From: Kroppenstedtia sanguinis
GTDB taxonomy: Bacteria > Bacillota > Bacilli > Thermoactinomycetales > DSM-45169
Length of the DNA: 64,000 bases
Direction of reading: 5' to 3'
Assembly (NCBI RefSeq): GCF_050433445.1
Contig: NZ_JBNPXF010000008.1
Span: 79,015-143,014, forward strand
Below are positions 50,676 through 59,691 of the stretch, piece after piece (the stretch's first letter is position 1; every line of letters starts with the position of its first letter). Below the pieces are notes generated by a model that ran no database searches, was not told the DNA's origin, and worked only from the letters and a program-made list of their open reading frames with translations. Position numbers and translations under genes: made by a program.

Positions 50676-51875
50676 ATGGACACACTCATATTTGAAATAG
50701 GTCTGGCAGTTGCTTTGGTCTCAATGGTTGGACTCTTGTCAGCTAAGCTCCGTTTTTCAGTAATACCCTTTTATATTCTGGTGGGGATGGTGGTTGGACC
50801 CCACGCCCCTCATTTCGGAATCATCGATTTGCGGTTTATCGAAAGCGCAACTTTTATCGATTTTATGGGACGACTCGGCGTATTGTTTTTGCTGTTTTAC
50901 CTCGGTTTGGAGTTTTCCATCGGACGACTTATCAAGTCGGGAAAATCGATCGTGGTCGGCGGATCATTTTATGTCGTGATCAATTTCCTTTCCGGGCTGT
51001 TACTCGGGTGGATGATGGGCTTTCCATTTAAAGAAACCATGGTCATTTGCGGGATTATGACCAGTTCTTCCACAGCCATTGTGGCTAAAGTGCTCGTCGA
51101 TCTGAAACGGACAGCCAACCCGGAAACGGAAATTATCATGGGAATGATCATGTTCGATGACTTATTCATCGCTTTTCACATTTCCTTATTATCCGGGATC
51201 GTACTCAGTGGAGCGACCTCCTGGACAGGTGTGCTACTCACTTGCTTGACAGCCTTGGTCTTTATCCTACTGTTCATTATCGTGGGACGAAAAGTGATGC
51301 CATGGGTGGATAAAGCGCTGGACATCCGGTCCTCTGAGTTGTTTTTATTACTTGTAATCGCTTCTCTGTTCCTGGTTTCCGGTTTATCCGAATCACTCCA
51401 TGTGGCAGAAGCCATCGGAGCCTTGCTCATCGGACTGGTACTGGCGGAATCCGTTCATGCTAAACGAATCGAACAATTAGTCGTGCCCTTCCGAGATTTA
51501 TTCGGTGCCATATTTTTCTTTAGCTTCGGCTTGTCCATTGATCCGACTACCCTGGGAGGGGCTGTCACAGTTGCGGTGGTCGGTGTCCTGTTGACCATTA
51601 TTGGCAATATCGTGTCCGGGTTTTTCGCTGGGCGTGCATCCGGCATATCTACAAAATCCTCGGCGAATATCGGATTTACCCTGGTCTCCCGTGGGGAATT
51701 TTCGATCATTATGGCGAATATCGGAAAAGAGGGCGACCTGCAGCCCGTGTTACAGTCCTTTGCCGTACTTTACGTTCTGATTCTGGCTGTGCTGGGACCC
51801 CTCTTGACAAAGGAATCGAAAAGGATTTACGGGCTTTTTCAAAAAGCTACCAGCTGGGTCCGAACACGAGAATGA
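50676..51875 (+). CDS. khtU: KhtU-type K+/H+ antiporter (CPA2 family)
   Basis: About 399 residues with some twelve membrane helices: ILVGMVVGPHAPHFGIID, FLLFYLGLEFSIGRL, MTSSSTAIVAKVLVDLKR with the conserved STAIV region, IIMGMIMFDDLFIAFHISLL with the ion-binding Asp pair, and FSFGLSIDPTTLGG. No C-terminal NAD domain is present, as in KhtU. The ATG at 50676 has GGGGGAGGGAG upstream; an ATG at 50658 overlaps the khtT stop. KhtT-KhtU export K+ (and other monovalent cations). Confidence 0.92.
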   Translation: MDTLIFEIGLAVALVSMVGLLSAKLRFSVIPFYILVGMVVGPHAPHFGIIDLRFIESATFIDFMGRLGVLFLLFYLGLEFSIGRLIKSGKSIVVGGSFYVVINFLSGLLLGWMMGFPFKETMVICGIMTSSSTAIVAKVLVDLKRTANPETEIIMGMIMFDDLFIAFHISLLSGIVLSGATSWTGVLLTCLTALVFILLFIIVGRKVMPWVDKALDIRSSELFLLLVIASLFLVSGLSESLHVAEAIGALLIGLVLAESVHAKRIEQLVVPFRDLFGAIFFFSFGLSIDPTTLGGAVTVAVVGVLLTIIGNIVSGFFAGRASGISTKSSANIGFTLVSRGEFSIIMANIGKEGDLQPVLQSFAVLYVLILAVLGPLLTKESKRIYGLFQKATSWVRTRE

Positions 51876-51894
51876 TTCTTCATATGAGAAAAGC

Positions 51895-51924
51895 AAGAGG
51901 GCATCGCTGAAGCGATGCCCTCTT
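51895..51924. terminator. Bidirectional terminator between khtU and second khtT
   Basis: AAGAGGGCATCGCT-ga-AGCGATGCCCTCTT, 10-20 bases past both stop codons. Confidence 0.85.
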
Positions 51925-51935
51925 GGGTCTTCAAA

Positions 51936-52427
51936 CTATTCCTGACCGGATAGAATCTGTTTGAGATGGTTGATCTGTTTTCTGCTGCCAGCAATGATCA
52001 TGGTGGCATCTGAAACCAGAACATGATCGGGCCCGGGATTGATAATTTTACGCTGATTTTTTTCGATCACGGCGATAATTGTCGTTCCCGTTCTTTGACG
52101 CACTTTCAGCTCTCCGATGGTTATTCCGTTACATTTCGCATGGGGAGGAATCTTATACCATTCGATGATCAAATCCTCCAAAGCCATTTCGATGTTTTCC
52201 AAGGCTTTGGGGCGATAACTCATTCCACCGATGATTCCAGCCAGTTGCCGAGATTCCTCATCGTCCAGTGTGACGATGCATTTGCTCTCATCTGGATCAT
52301 CCGGTTCAAATTGATAGACTTCCCTTCTTCCGTCGTCATGGAGGATGACCACGGCCTTCTCGCCGGAGCGAGTCTCCAATTGAAATTTGCGGCCGATTCC
52401 TGGTAAGTCAGTTTCTCGTATATCCAA
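51936..52427 (-). CDS. khtT: Second KhtT-like regulatory subunit, unpaired
   Basis: 163 residues, a clear paralogue of the khtT product at 50173 over its whole length (RETDLPGIGRKFQL, AVVILHDDGRREVY, LAGIIGGMSYRPKALENIEM, TGTTIIAVIEKNQRKI). Substitutions include HAKCNGITIGELKVRQR. TTG start after GGAGG. It has its own transcript and no antiporter of its own, so it may form mixed complexes with KhtU or serve another exchanger. The convergent arrangement suggests duplication followed by inversion. Confidence 0.88.
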   Translation of the reverse strand: MDIRETDLPGIGRKFQLETRSGEKAVVILHDDGRREVYQFEPDDPDESKCIVTLDDEESRQLAGIIGGMSYRPKALENIEMALEDLIIEWYKIPPHAKCNGITIGELKVRQRTGTTIIAVIEKNQRKIINPGPDHVLVSDATMIIAGSRKQINHLKQILSGQE

Positions 52428-52852
52428 AATGGAATCCTCCTTCTTCCGTCCCCTTCGATTACGGATCTGTTATACATAGCATAACGATTTAGTGGTGAAA
52501 GTCAAACAATCCCGTTCCACAGTACTCGGGGCAATCAGACCCATCCGTTGCCGGAGGTCGATTCGTTATACCGTCTCCGGTAGCCAGTTTGTTTTTCAAA
52601 GGATCCCCTGGCCAAAAATTTTTCTGAACCAAGAAAAAAGCCACAGCCCCTTGGAAAACATGCAGGCCGTCGCCCTGCTTTAGATCCTCGCACAACCATG
52701 CAGAATGCAGACTTCAAACTATGCCTTTGGAAGCCCAATCCGATTGAAGCTTGTGAAAAAGTGGCCATACCCACTGGACACCAGTCGTGCCTAGTGCCCC
52801 CTCAGCAAACATTGTGTGGAAAATCACAGATGGGCAAAGATGGTGGGGATTT

Positions 52853-52955
52853 GATTCGCCTTTGCGCTCTTTGCAAGAGATCGGAGCCGCCCCACCATCC
52901 CGCCCCCGCTTTGCTGAAAAACAAGATCAAAATTGCCTGAAGGGGCACTAGGGCT
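52853..52955. repeat. Degenerate family 1 type A core; gap 52428-53236
   Basis: CGCCTTTGCGCTCTTTGCAA, then GAGCCGCCCCACCATCCCGC and TTGCCTGAAGGGGCACTAGG are a damaged inverted copy of the type A core. Terminal repeats are not recognisable. The rest of 52428-53160 shows no gene that could be supported. Confidence 0.45.
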
Positions 52956-53165
52956 GCTTCCCTCATCTCCACCGTCTGCAAACGAAGTCAATCACAATCT
53001 TCTGCTGATCCCGTGCTCGATCTATTTAAAAGGTTTCAATCACCTCATTTTTCAGTTCATCCACAGTTCTGTACTCATCTGTACCCTCATCATAGCAAAA
53101 AGACTTATTCAAATATACAAAGGAATTCACAAACAGTAAAGAGGCTAAGTTCCCAGAAATCCGAA

Positions 53166-53213
53166 GCTTGAAAAAACAGACTCACGCCGAATCCGGCAGG
53201 AGTCTGTTTTCTC
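53166..53213 (-). terminator. Terminator of the sugar-utilisation operon
   Basis: On the minus strand AACAGACTC and GAGTCTGTT arms flank GCCG/CGGC around a short loop, followed by T-rich sequence, just past the oxidoreductase stop at 53237. Confidence 0.75.
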
Positions 53214-53236
53214 TGTAAATCATTCATCTTCCAAAC

Positions 53237-54289
53237 TCAAGATTTTGGTTTCACCGCTTCACCGGTTGCAGCTGACTCGTACAACGCATGGATGATCCTT
53301 TGCACGATCACCCCTTGCTCTGGGGTACACAGCGTGTCAGTCCCTGTTAAGCAGGCTTTCACAAAACGCTTAATCTCCAAATCATGATAGTCTCCAGAGG
53401 GGAGATAGGCGGGGGTGAGATCCAACAGAGCACCGTGCTTTTCTTGATAAATCTGCAGCGGAAACACATCGGCTCCTCCTTCGTCGCCCATGAGGGAGAC
53501 TTGCATCACATCATTCTTTTCCACATTGGCCGCAAAGGCGGTCTCCAACGTTAATGTGGCTCCGTTTTTAAATTTGATCATGCCGATGGCCATATCTTCG
53601 ATAGAATAGTTCTTCCAATCCCATGCCCCCATCAATCCCACGCCTTCGCGGTTGCCTAGCTTCTGATAAGTACTGCCCAGCACGAGTTCCGGTTGCGGAT
53701 AGCCCATCAGGTACAGGGCTGTATCCAGCATATGTACCCCAATATCGATCAAGGGACCGCCACCCTGCAATTCCTTGTTGGTAAAAACACCCCAACCGGG
53801 AATTCCCCGTCGGCGGATGGCATGCACTCGAGCGGCATAAAGTTCCCCTAATTCGCCGGCATCGATAAACCGTTTCAACACTTCCACCTCTGGCGAATGT
53901 CGATAATGGAAACCATAGGTTAGAATCTTGCCAGCCTGTTTGGCAACCTGAGCCATCTCTTCCGCTTCTTCCGGTGTCATCGCCGGCGGCTTTTCACACA
54001 AGACATGACACCCCTGTTTCAGGGCAGCAATCACTGCAGGAGCATGAAATTTATTGGGGACACATACGCTGACTGCGTCTAGTTCCACCTCGGAAAACAT
54101 CTGTTCATAGCTGGCAAAGACATGAGGCACCTCATACTCTTCCGCCAATTGTTCGGCCTTTTCCTTGGCCACGTCTGCTACAGCCACGACACTTACCTGG
54201 TCTCCGCACTTTTGATAGGCAGGTAGGTGAACCCCCTTGGCGATCCCGCCTGCACCGATGATTCCGACTCGTAATGTGTTGGTCATCAT
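53237..54289 (-). CDS. Gfo/Idh/MocA family oxidoreductase (operon distal)
   Basis: 350 residues. RVGIIGAGGIAKGVHLPAYQ is the NAD loop, VCVPNKFHAPAVIAALKQGC and HVLCEKPPAMTPEEAEEM hold the catalytic Lys, and PLIDIGVHMLDTALYLMGYP the conserved GxH. It oxidises a sugar or cyclitol with NAD(P). It is the last gene of a chain that includes a sugar ABC importer and a second oxidoreductase, so it should act on the imported compound. GAGGCGGG lies upstream of the start. A family 1 element separates it from the next gene. Confidence 0.9.
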   Translation of the reverse strand: MMTNTLRVGIIGAGGIAKGVHLPAYQKCGDQVSVVAVADVAKEKAEQLAEEYEVPHVFASYEQMFSEVELDAVSVCVPNKFHAPAVIAALKQGCHVLCEKPPAMTPEEAEEMAQVAKQAGKILTYGFHYRHSPEVEVLKRFIDAGELGELYAARVHAIRRRGIPGWGVFTNKELQGGGPLIDIGVHMLDTALYLMGYPQPELVLGSTYQKLGNREGVGLMGAWDWKNYSIEDMAIGMIKFKNGATLTLETAFAANVEKNDVMQVSLMGDEGGADVFPLQIYQEKHGALLDLTPAYLPSGDYHDLEIKRFVKACLTGTDTLCTPEQGVIVQRIIHALYESAATGEAVKPKS

Positions 54290-54330
54290 AATTCCCGCCT
54301 CTCGCTGTTATCGGTTTAATAGGATTCCAT

Positions 54331-54566
54331 CAAGCGTGTTGATTAGCCATATTTTGTATAGGAAGATCGTGGTTCTACCACACTCCCATGCCATCCTGCA
54401 AGGAAGCGAAGACTGTCCGCTCTGAATCCTCCGGGCAGGGGCTAATCCTGACGGAAGCAACACTAAGCGCCCTCTCTATACTCTCCACTGGGTAGAATGT
54501 CAAAGGCCGCTTTGGCAACACACGATTCCCTTCCGCCACCTATTTTCTCGTTAATCAACAGCTCTG
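54331..54566. repeat. Family 1 MITE-like element, copy 8 (short type B)
   Basis: 236 bp with ends caagcgtgttgattagcca and gttaatcaacagctctg. The 9-mers outside are identical: GGATTCCAT at 54322-54330 and 54567-54575. Core blocks ctgcaaggaagcgaagactg, ggaagcaacactaagcgccc and cccttccgccacctattttc follow type B. It sits between two oxidoreductase genes of one operon and has replaced the last codons of the upstream gene. Confidence 0.95.
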
Positions 54567-55562
54567 GGATTCCATCTTCACTCTACGCTCTTCTTGATGG
54601 CTTAACCGGGCTGCCTCATTGATTGCCGTCAGTCCAATCACATCTTCTTTTGTAATAGTAGGTTCCTTACCATCTCGGATCCGATCCACCCACTGCTCCA
54701 TCGGCGACGACAAGGGGGTGGGTAGCTGCTCCGGCTGGTGCCAACCCTGTTGGGAACTATGGTTGCTGTTGACACGGATCGTGGAATCGGTGACGATCAC
54801 TGAGCCTTCCGTCCCATGGCATTCCAACAGAAAGGGACTGCCACCAGAGACAAACCCGGCTTCGATTACACCCAATGCACCAGATGCATACTCGACAATC
54901 ACCGTCGCGTTATCATCTACTTCTCCTCCCAGAAAAGAGGAGAGGCGGGCCTGTACAGCGGTGGCTGTACCGGCCAGGCGATTGGTCAGATAGATCGGGT
55001 GAGCACCCAGATCGATCAGCGCTCCTCCACCGCACGCCACCGGATCAAAAAAGCGTTGCGGAAGCCATCCTTGTCCCTCAGGACCTGAGGGCACAGCCCC
55101 GTTGTGTGCCAGCCGGCAACGAATAGTCGTCAAGCGCCCGAGTAAACCTTGGTCCAAAGCCTGCTGGGCATATAGATAGGCGGGCTCTGTCAGTCGCGGC
55201 AAGGAGACCATCATTTGCACCTGAGCTTCCTCCACTGCCGCATATATTTCTTGGCAGTCTGCCACCGTGAAAGCCAGCACCTTTTCGGTGAATATGTGTT
55301 TTCCCTTGCGGGCGGCTGCGATGATGACCTCCTTGTGCAAATGGGTCGCTGTATCGACAATCACTCCATCGATGGCTGGATCCTCCAGCACTTGATTCAA
55401 GTCAGCTTCAAAAGGTACCCCCAGTTCCGTCGCCCACTCCTGTCCCCGCTGGGGATCTTCATCCCACACCTTAGCGATGGAAAGATGGGGATGCTCATTA
55501 GCTTGGCGGGCATAGTCAGGAGCATGAACATGCCATTTACTCAACAATGCTACAGAGATCAT
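54555..55562 (-). CDS. Gfo/Idh/MocA family oxidoreductase (operon proximal)
   Basis: 335 residues from the ATG at 55562, with GGGGAG upstream. ISVALLSKWHVHAPDYARQA gives an unusual NAD loop lacking the GxGxxG of other members, with TEKVLAF (Lys), CGGGALIDLGAHPIYLTNRL and GIEAG-like GVIEAGFVSGGSPF. The family holds inositol and sugar dehydrogenases; the altered dinucleotide loop makes activity uncertain. The last residues (QSC and stop) come from the inserted family 1 element; without it the frame would read MESY and stop. Confidence 0.85.
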   Translation of the reverse strand: MISVALLSKWHVHAPDYARQANEHPHLSIAKVWDEDPQRGQEWATELGVPFEADLNQVLEDPAIDGVIVDTATHLHKEVIIAAARKGKHIFTEKVLAFTVADCQEIYAAVEEAQVQMMVSLPRLTEPAYLYAQQALDQGLLGRLTTIRCRLAHNGAVPSGPEGQGWLPQRFFDPVACGGGALIDLGAHPIYLTNRLAGTATAVQARLSSFLGGEVDDNATVIVEYASGALGVIEAGFVSGGSPFLLECHGTEGSVIVTDSTIRVNSNHSSQQGWHQPEQLPTPLSSPMEQWVDRIRDGKEPTITKEDVIGLTAINEAARLSHQEERRVKMESQSC

Positions 55563-55592
55563 ACGGTTTCTCCCCATTTCTTGGTCTAATTT

Positions 55593-56429
55593 TTACCCTT
55601 TGATACCAGTAAACGTGATTCCCCGGATAAAAGTCTTCTGCAAGAAGAAAAACAAGATCACAACTGGTAAGGTCATCATCGTGGCGACGGCCATCATCAG
55701 TCCCCACTCAGGCCCCCTGAGATTATGAAATTGCTGCAATCCCAAGGAAAGCGTATAAGATCCCGGATCTGTCAGATACAGGAGGGGACCGATGAAATCT
55801 GTCCAACTGGCCATAAACTGAAACAAACCTACAGCCAATACAGCCGGTTTAGCCAAAGGCAACATGATCTGCCAGTAAATGCGAAATTCCCCTGCCCCAT
55901 CGATTCTAGCAGAATCCAACAATTCCGTGGGCAATCCGAGGAAAAATTGGCGCAATAAGAAAATATATAGCGGTACACCAAAAAAGGCTGGAATAATCAA
56001 CGGCAAGGGGGTGCCTACCCAACCTAATTTTTCGAACATGATAAATAGGGGAATCATGGTCACCTGAGTAGGAATCATCATGACGGCGATGGTGATCGCA
56101 AAGAAGATTTTATTCCCTCGCCAACGTAACTTGGCAAAACTGTATGCGACCAAAGGGCAGGAGATCATGGCACCGATCGTACTCGCAAGAGTGATAAACA
56201 ACGTGTTTTTCAAATAGGTGAAGAAGGGGATGTACTCCATCGCATCCGCATAGTTAGACCAAGTAAAAGGACGTGGAATCCATTCCGGAGGCCAAGTAAA
56301 GATTTGTGTAGATGGTTTCAGAGATGTGGAGACCAGCCAGATAAACGGAATGATAAAAAAGGCGGAGGCGATGATCAACACAGCATGCGTCAACACGGAT
56401 CGTAGCCTTTTCTTCATCTTTGGATTCAC
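55593..56429 (-). CDS. Sugar ABC permease, MalG type (CUT1)
   Basis: 278 residues with six membrane helices. The N-terminal FFIIPFIWLVSTSLKPSTQI and WPPEWIPRPFTWSNY are typical of CUT1 second permeases. The cytoplasmic EAA loop reads ELLDSARIDGAGEFRIYWQI and LPLAKPAVLAVGLFQFMASW follows. GTG start with GGAGG upstream; ATG at 56417 is an alternative. It pairs with the MalF-type gene. Confidence 0.93.
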   Translation of the reverse strand: MNPKMKKRLRSVLTHAVLIIASAFFIIPFIWLVSTSLKPSTQIFTWPPEWIPRPFTWSNYADAMEYIPFFTYLKNTLFITLASTIGAMISCPLVAYSFAKLRWRGNKIFFAITIAVMMIPTQVTMIPLFIMFEKLGWVGTPLPLIIPAFFGVPLYIFLLRQFFLGLPTELLDSARIDGAGEFRIYWQIMLPLAKPAVLAVGLFQFMASWTDFIGPLLYLTDPGSYTLSLGLQQFHNLRGPEWGLMMAVATMMTLPVVILFFFLQKTFIRGITFTGIKG

Positions 56430-56445
56430 TGAGACTCACCCCTCC

Positions 56446-57393
56446 TCATTTACCCTGATAATGGACCCAGCGCTTGGATGTCCAAAAGATCAAGCCGGTT
56501 AAAATCATGATAATAATGAAAAGAATCCAGGCCATCGCCGAAGCATAACCCATTTTAAAATACTTAAATCCGTTGTCGTACAGATACATCACATAAAACA
56601 TAAGCGAGTTGGCTGGGGTGCCCTGTCCCTTGGTCAAGGTGTACGGCAGGGTGAACTGTTGAAAGGCCCCGATCACTCCCATCACCAGATTGTAGAAAAT
56701 GACCGGAGTAAGCAACGGCAACGTGATGTGCCTAATTTTATGAAACCAGTTGGCCCCATCCACATCCGCTGCATCATAATAATCCTGTGGGATATCGTGG
56801 AGACCAGCCAGGTAGATGATTACTGCTTGGCCAATTCCCCACAGGGACATTAAGATGAGGGAAGGTTTGGACCAAATTTCACTGCCCAACCAGGCGGGAC
56901 CATCGATCCCGATCGAAGCCAGTAGCCCGTTGACCAGACCGAATTGAGGATTTAACAACCACATCCACAAGACTGCCAACGCCACCTGAGGGACCAGTGT
57001 CGGCAAAAAATAGATGGTCCGGTAGATCGCCATTCCTTTCACTTTCAGGTTTAAAAAAAGGGCCAAGCTGACTCCAAACAGAATACTGAGTGGTACAAAA
57101 AAGATCGTAAAATAGACCGTATTGTACACAGATGCTAGAAAGACTTTGTCATGCATCAACTCGCGATAGTTATCCAACCCGACAAACTGCCCTGGCTGCA
57201 AAATACTGTACGTCGTAAAGCTGTAGTAAATCGATGAAACGAGTGGGAAGGCGAAAAAAACGAGTAGACCGATGATCCAAGGGGCAGCAAACATCCAACC
57301 CCAGAAACGCTCCCGCCTGTTCGATGATGCCCTCATCTTCTTCCGCTTCAAAGGAGGAACCTGCATCGTCGTCTGTTGCTCTGTGTTTGCCAT
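56446..57393 (-). CDS. Sugar ABC permease, MalF type (CUT1)
   Basis: 315 residues with six membrane helices after a basic N-terminus (LKRKKMRASSNRRERF). The pattern FAAPWIIGLLVFFAFPLVSS and the EAA loop (DYYDAADVDGANWFHKIRHI, TLPLLTPVIFYNLVMGVI) are those of CUT1 first permeases. RBS AGGAGGTCACAG. It lies between the binding-protein gene and the MalG-type gene. Confidence 0.93.
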   Translation of the reverse strand: MANTEQQTTMQVPPLKRKKMRASSNRRERFWGWMFAAPWIIGLLVFFAFPLVSSIYYSFTTYSILQPGQFVGLDNYRELMHDKVFLASVYNTVYFTIFFVPLSILFGVSLALFLNLKVKGMAIYRTIYFLPTLVPQVALAVLWMWLLNPQFGLVNGLLASIGIDGPAWLGSEIWSKPSLILMSLWGIGQAVIIYLAGLHDIPQDYYDAADVDGANWFHKIRHITLPLLTPVIFYNLVMGVIGAFQQFTLPYTLTKGQGTPANSLMFYVMYLYDNGFKYFKMGYASAMAWILFIIIMILTGLIFWTSKRWVHYQGK

Positions 57394-57454
57394 ACTGTGA
57401 CCTCCTCTTCTCCAGAATCAGGGGAAAGAGGGTACCCTTTCCCCTGTGGATCAT

Positions 57455-58741
57455 CTATTTGTTGAGTGCACCGTTGACTTTATTTGATACCGCTTTCAAA
57501 AGTTTTTCTGGAGTATTCTTCCCACGGATGGCCAAGTCTCGAGCTTTGGTCAGCTCATTCCACAACAGAGATCCTTCTGAGATGACCGGTCGATGATGGG
57601 CTTGGAGCAGGCTGTCCACAAATTCTTTTTTAATCGGATCGTCTTTGTACAGTTTCTCATTGATCGATTGAATGGAGGCAAAGTTACCGGTCATCTTACT
57701 GTAGATTTCCTGTCCCTCGGGTCCGGCGGCAAATTTCATAAACTCCCATGCTTCCTTCTCATGTTTGGAACCTTTGGGAATGACAAAGCTAAACCCGCCC
57801 GCCCATGTGGTAAAATTGTCCCCGGTCGGTGTGGGGATCGGAGCTACACCGTAATTTAGATCCGGTTTATACTTTTGAATTCCGCCGATTTGCGTTGGTA
57901 CATTCACCATCATGCTAAGTTGTCCAGTGAGGAAGGGGCTTTCTGCCGCTGAACCTGCCGAATCTGTAAAAGCGGTTACATCCTCGATGCCATATTTCTT
58001 GGCGTAATCCGCCATCCACTGCAAAGATTCCACAACCTTGGGATCATGGGCGATCACCTTTCCGCTCTTTTCGTCGTAAAAGTCACCGCCAAAGGCCCAT
58101 CCCCAGGTATAGAGCCAACCCTGGCCATACCAAGGAACAAAGCCGATTTGTTCAAAGCGATTCCCTTTCTTCACCGTCAATTTCTTAGCTGCCTTTTCCA
58201 GTTCGGCGATGGATTTCGGTGGTTTTTCCGGATCTAAACCCGCTTCCTTAAAATGATCTTTGTTGTAAAACAAAAGTCGCGAATCAGAATCCATCGGCAA
58301 ACCGTACAATTTGCCCTTGTATGTGGCTTCGGCGATGGCATAGTCATAGTAGGACTCGTTATCGATGCCTGCTTTTTTCGCCTGCTCAGTGATCTCTGTC
58401 AGTGACCCTTGTTCTGCCCATGAGCCGATTTCAAAACGATCAAAGTAGGCCACATCTGGTGGATGCCCCCCCGCAATCGCCGCCAACAGCTTCTCATTCT
58501 GTCCTTCCCCCTGTTGCGCAATATAGACGGGTTTTACTTTTGTTTCTGGATTTTTTTCGTTGAACTTCTTTACGATCTCTTCCAGTGCCTCCTTCTCTAC
58601 ATCTGTCGTCCCATGCCAAAAGGTGATTGTCCCCTCATCACTCGATCCACCATCTCCAAACAAGGAACAACCCGCTGCCAGTGTGGACAACGCCGTCACC
58701 ATCACCAGCGACAACCAACCTTTTTTCTTCAGGCCACCCAT
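57455..58741 (-). CDS. Sugar ABC substrate-binding lipoprotein
   Basis: 428 residues. The lipobox LAAGC ends a signal peptide (about 1-24), followed by SLFGDGGSSDEG. ITFWHGTTDVEKEALEEIVK and FNEKNPETKVKPVYIAQQGE and PDVAYFDRFEIGSWAEQG follow the CUT1 binding-protein pattern; WGWAFGGDFYDEKSGKV and GGFSFVIPKGSKHEKEAWEF complete it. The oligosaccharide or glycoside ligand is unknown. It is followed by two permeases, but no ATPase gene is present, so a shared MsmX-type ATPase elsewhere is likely. Confidence 0.93.
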   Translation of the reverse strand: MGGLKKKGWLSLVMVTALSTLAAGCSLFGDGGSSDEGTITFWHGTTDVEKEALEEIVKKFNEKNPETKVKPVYIAQQGEGQNEKLLAAIAGGHPPDVAYFDRFEIGSWAEQGSLTEITEQAKKAGIDNESYYDYAIAEATYKGKLYGLPMDSDSRLLFYNKDHFKEAGLDPEKPPKSIAELEKAAKKLTVKKGNRFEQIGFVPWYGQGWLYTWGWAFGGDFYDEKSGKVIAHDPKVVESLQWMADYAKKYGIEDVTAFTDSAGSAAESPFLTGQLSMMVNVPTQIGGIQKYKPDLNYGVAPIPTPTGDNFTTWAGGFSFVIPKGSKHEKEAWEFMKFAAGPEGQEIYSKMTGNFASIQSINEKLYKDDPIKKEFVDSLLQAHHRPVISEGSLLWNELTKARDLAIRGKNTPEKLLKAVSNKVNGALNK

Positions 58742-58777
58742 GACGGAACCCTCCCCCTCTTACGTATTTTTAGATAA

Positions 58778-59506
58778 TTATAGTTCTGGGTTTTGGACAT
58801 ACTCATCCCACAATTGGTCCAAAGTTTTGCCCGTGAAATGAGCAAAGTCATCCGGACTGTAGGTCCCTGCTTGCAAACGGCGATGCAAATCATCCACAAT
58901 GGTATCCCGCTGGTGCTTCTCCAGCCACAACAGAAAGCGGGCGGCAACGCGATAGCTGTCGGTATAATGCTGCCCTTCACTCACTTCCGGCAGAGACCAG
59001 CTCTCGTCATTGGGTCCGAAGAGATACCGGGAGTAGTCAGCAATCCCTTCGGTTAACCACACGGTCTCCTCGTCATAACGAGGATATCCTTGGGCGACAT
59101 GGGTTAACTCATGGGTCAATAAAGCGATATCCTGGGGATTGGACCGGATCCATTCCGCATTCACTGTAATCACATTTCCATTCGCATAGGCGACACCGTC
59201 AAAATTTTCAATTCTCAAAATGACAGAGGTCTCTATTTTGCCTTCAGCTGAGAAGCGCTCCACAATACGAGGATACACATCGAAATACGTGTCCACAAAT
59301 TGCTGAATCGTCTCGCTTAAATTGGGATCGCCTACTCTGTCCTCCACAGTTAGAACGTATTCATGCTGCTGATACACATTTTTTCCCACAGAGGAAACCT
59401 CATCCGCCTTTGCTGTGGCGATCTGTGGCGCGGCTTGAACCGGTTGCACTGCCAGCAAACTGCACAACGTTGTCGTACAGACTACACCGAAGGCGACTTT
59501 TTTCAT
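58778..59506 (-). CDS. Secreted basic-secretory-protein (BSP) family protein with HExxH motif
   Basis: 242 residues. A signal peptide (about 1-25, ending VQA) is followed by the BSP/PF04450-type domain: VILRIENFDGVAYANGNVIT, VNAEWIRSNPQDIALL, the zinc motif HELTHVAQGY at 132-141, WLTEGIADYSRYLFG supplying the downstream Glu, and a C-terminal DDFAHFTGKTLDQLWDEYV. It is likely an exported metal-dependent hydrolase; peptidase or glycan-related activity is not shown. AGGAGG precedes the ATG. Only 36 bp separate it from the sugar-binding-protein gene, so it may be its operon partner. Confidence 0.82.
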   Translation of the reverse strand: MKKVAFGVVCTTTLCSLLAVQPVQAAPQIATAKADEVSSVGKNVYQQHEYVLTVEDRVGDPNLSETIQQFVDTYFDVYPRIVERFSAEGKIETSVILRIENFDGVAYANGNVITVNAEWIRSNPQDIALLTHELTHVAQGYPRYDEETVWLTEGIADYSRYLFGPNDESWSLPEVSEGQHYTDSYRVAARFLLWLEKHQRDTIVDDLHRRLQAGTYSPDDFAHFTGKTLDQLWDEYVQNPEL

Positions 59507-59545
59507 TTGTAAAACCTCCTGTTTTTTTTAGTACTTTCTGAGTCT

Positions 59546-59691
59546 GTTGGGATGGGGTTTCATATGACCTTTTTGTTGTACTGGCGATCCAATGTGAAAC
59601 CCAACCCTCCCCGCATAGCGCAGAGAGAGCCAGCAACCCTAGGAACGACTGGTATCCTGTCCTATGACGACTTTTTCACAACACTTCTAGA
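59546..59691. repeat. Family 2 element, copy 6
   Basis: GGGATGGGGTTTCATATGAC, then GATCCAATGTGAAACCCAAC and an extra 45-bp stretch before ATGACGACTTTTTCACAACA and CTTCTAG. The terminal CTAG supplies the TAG stop of the FadR-type gene. Confidence 0.65.
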
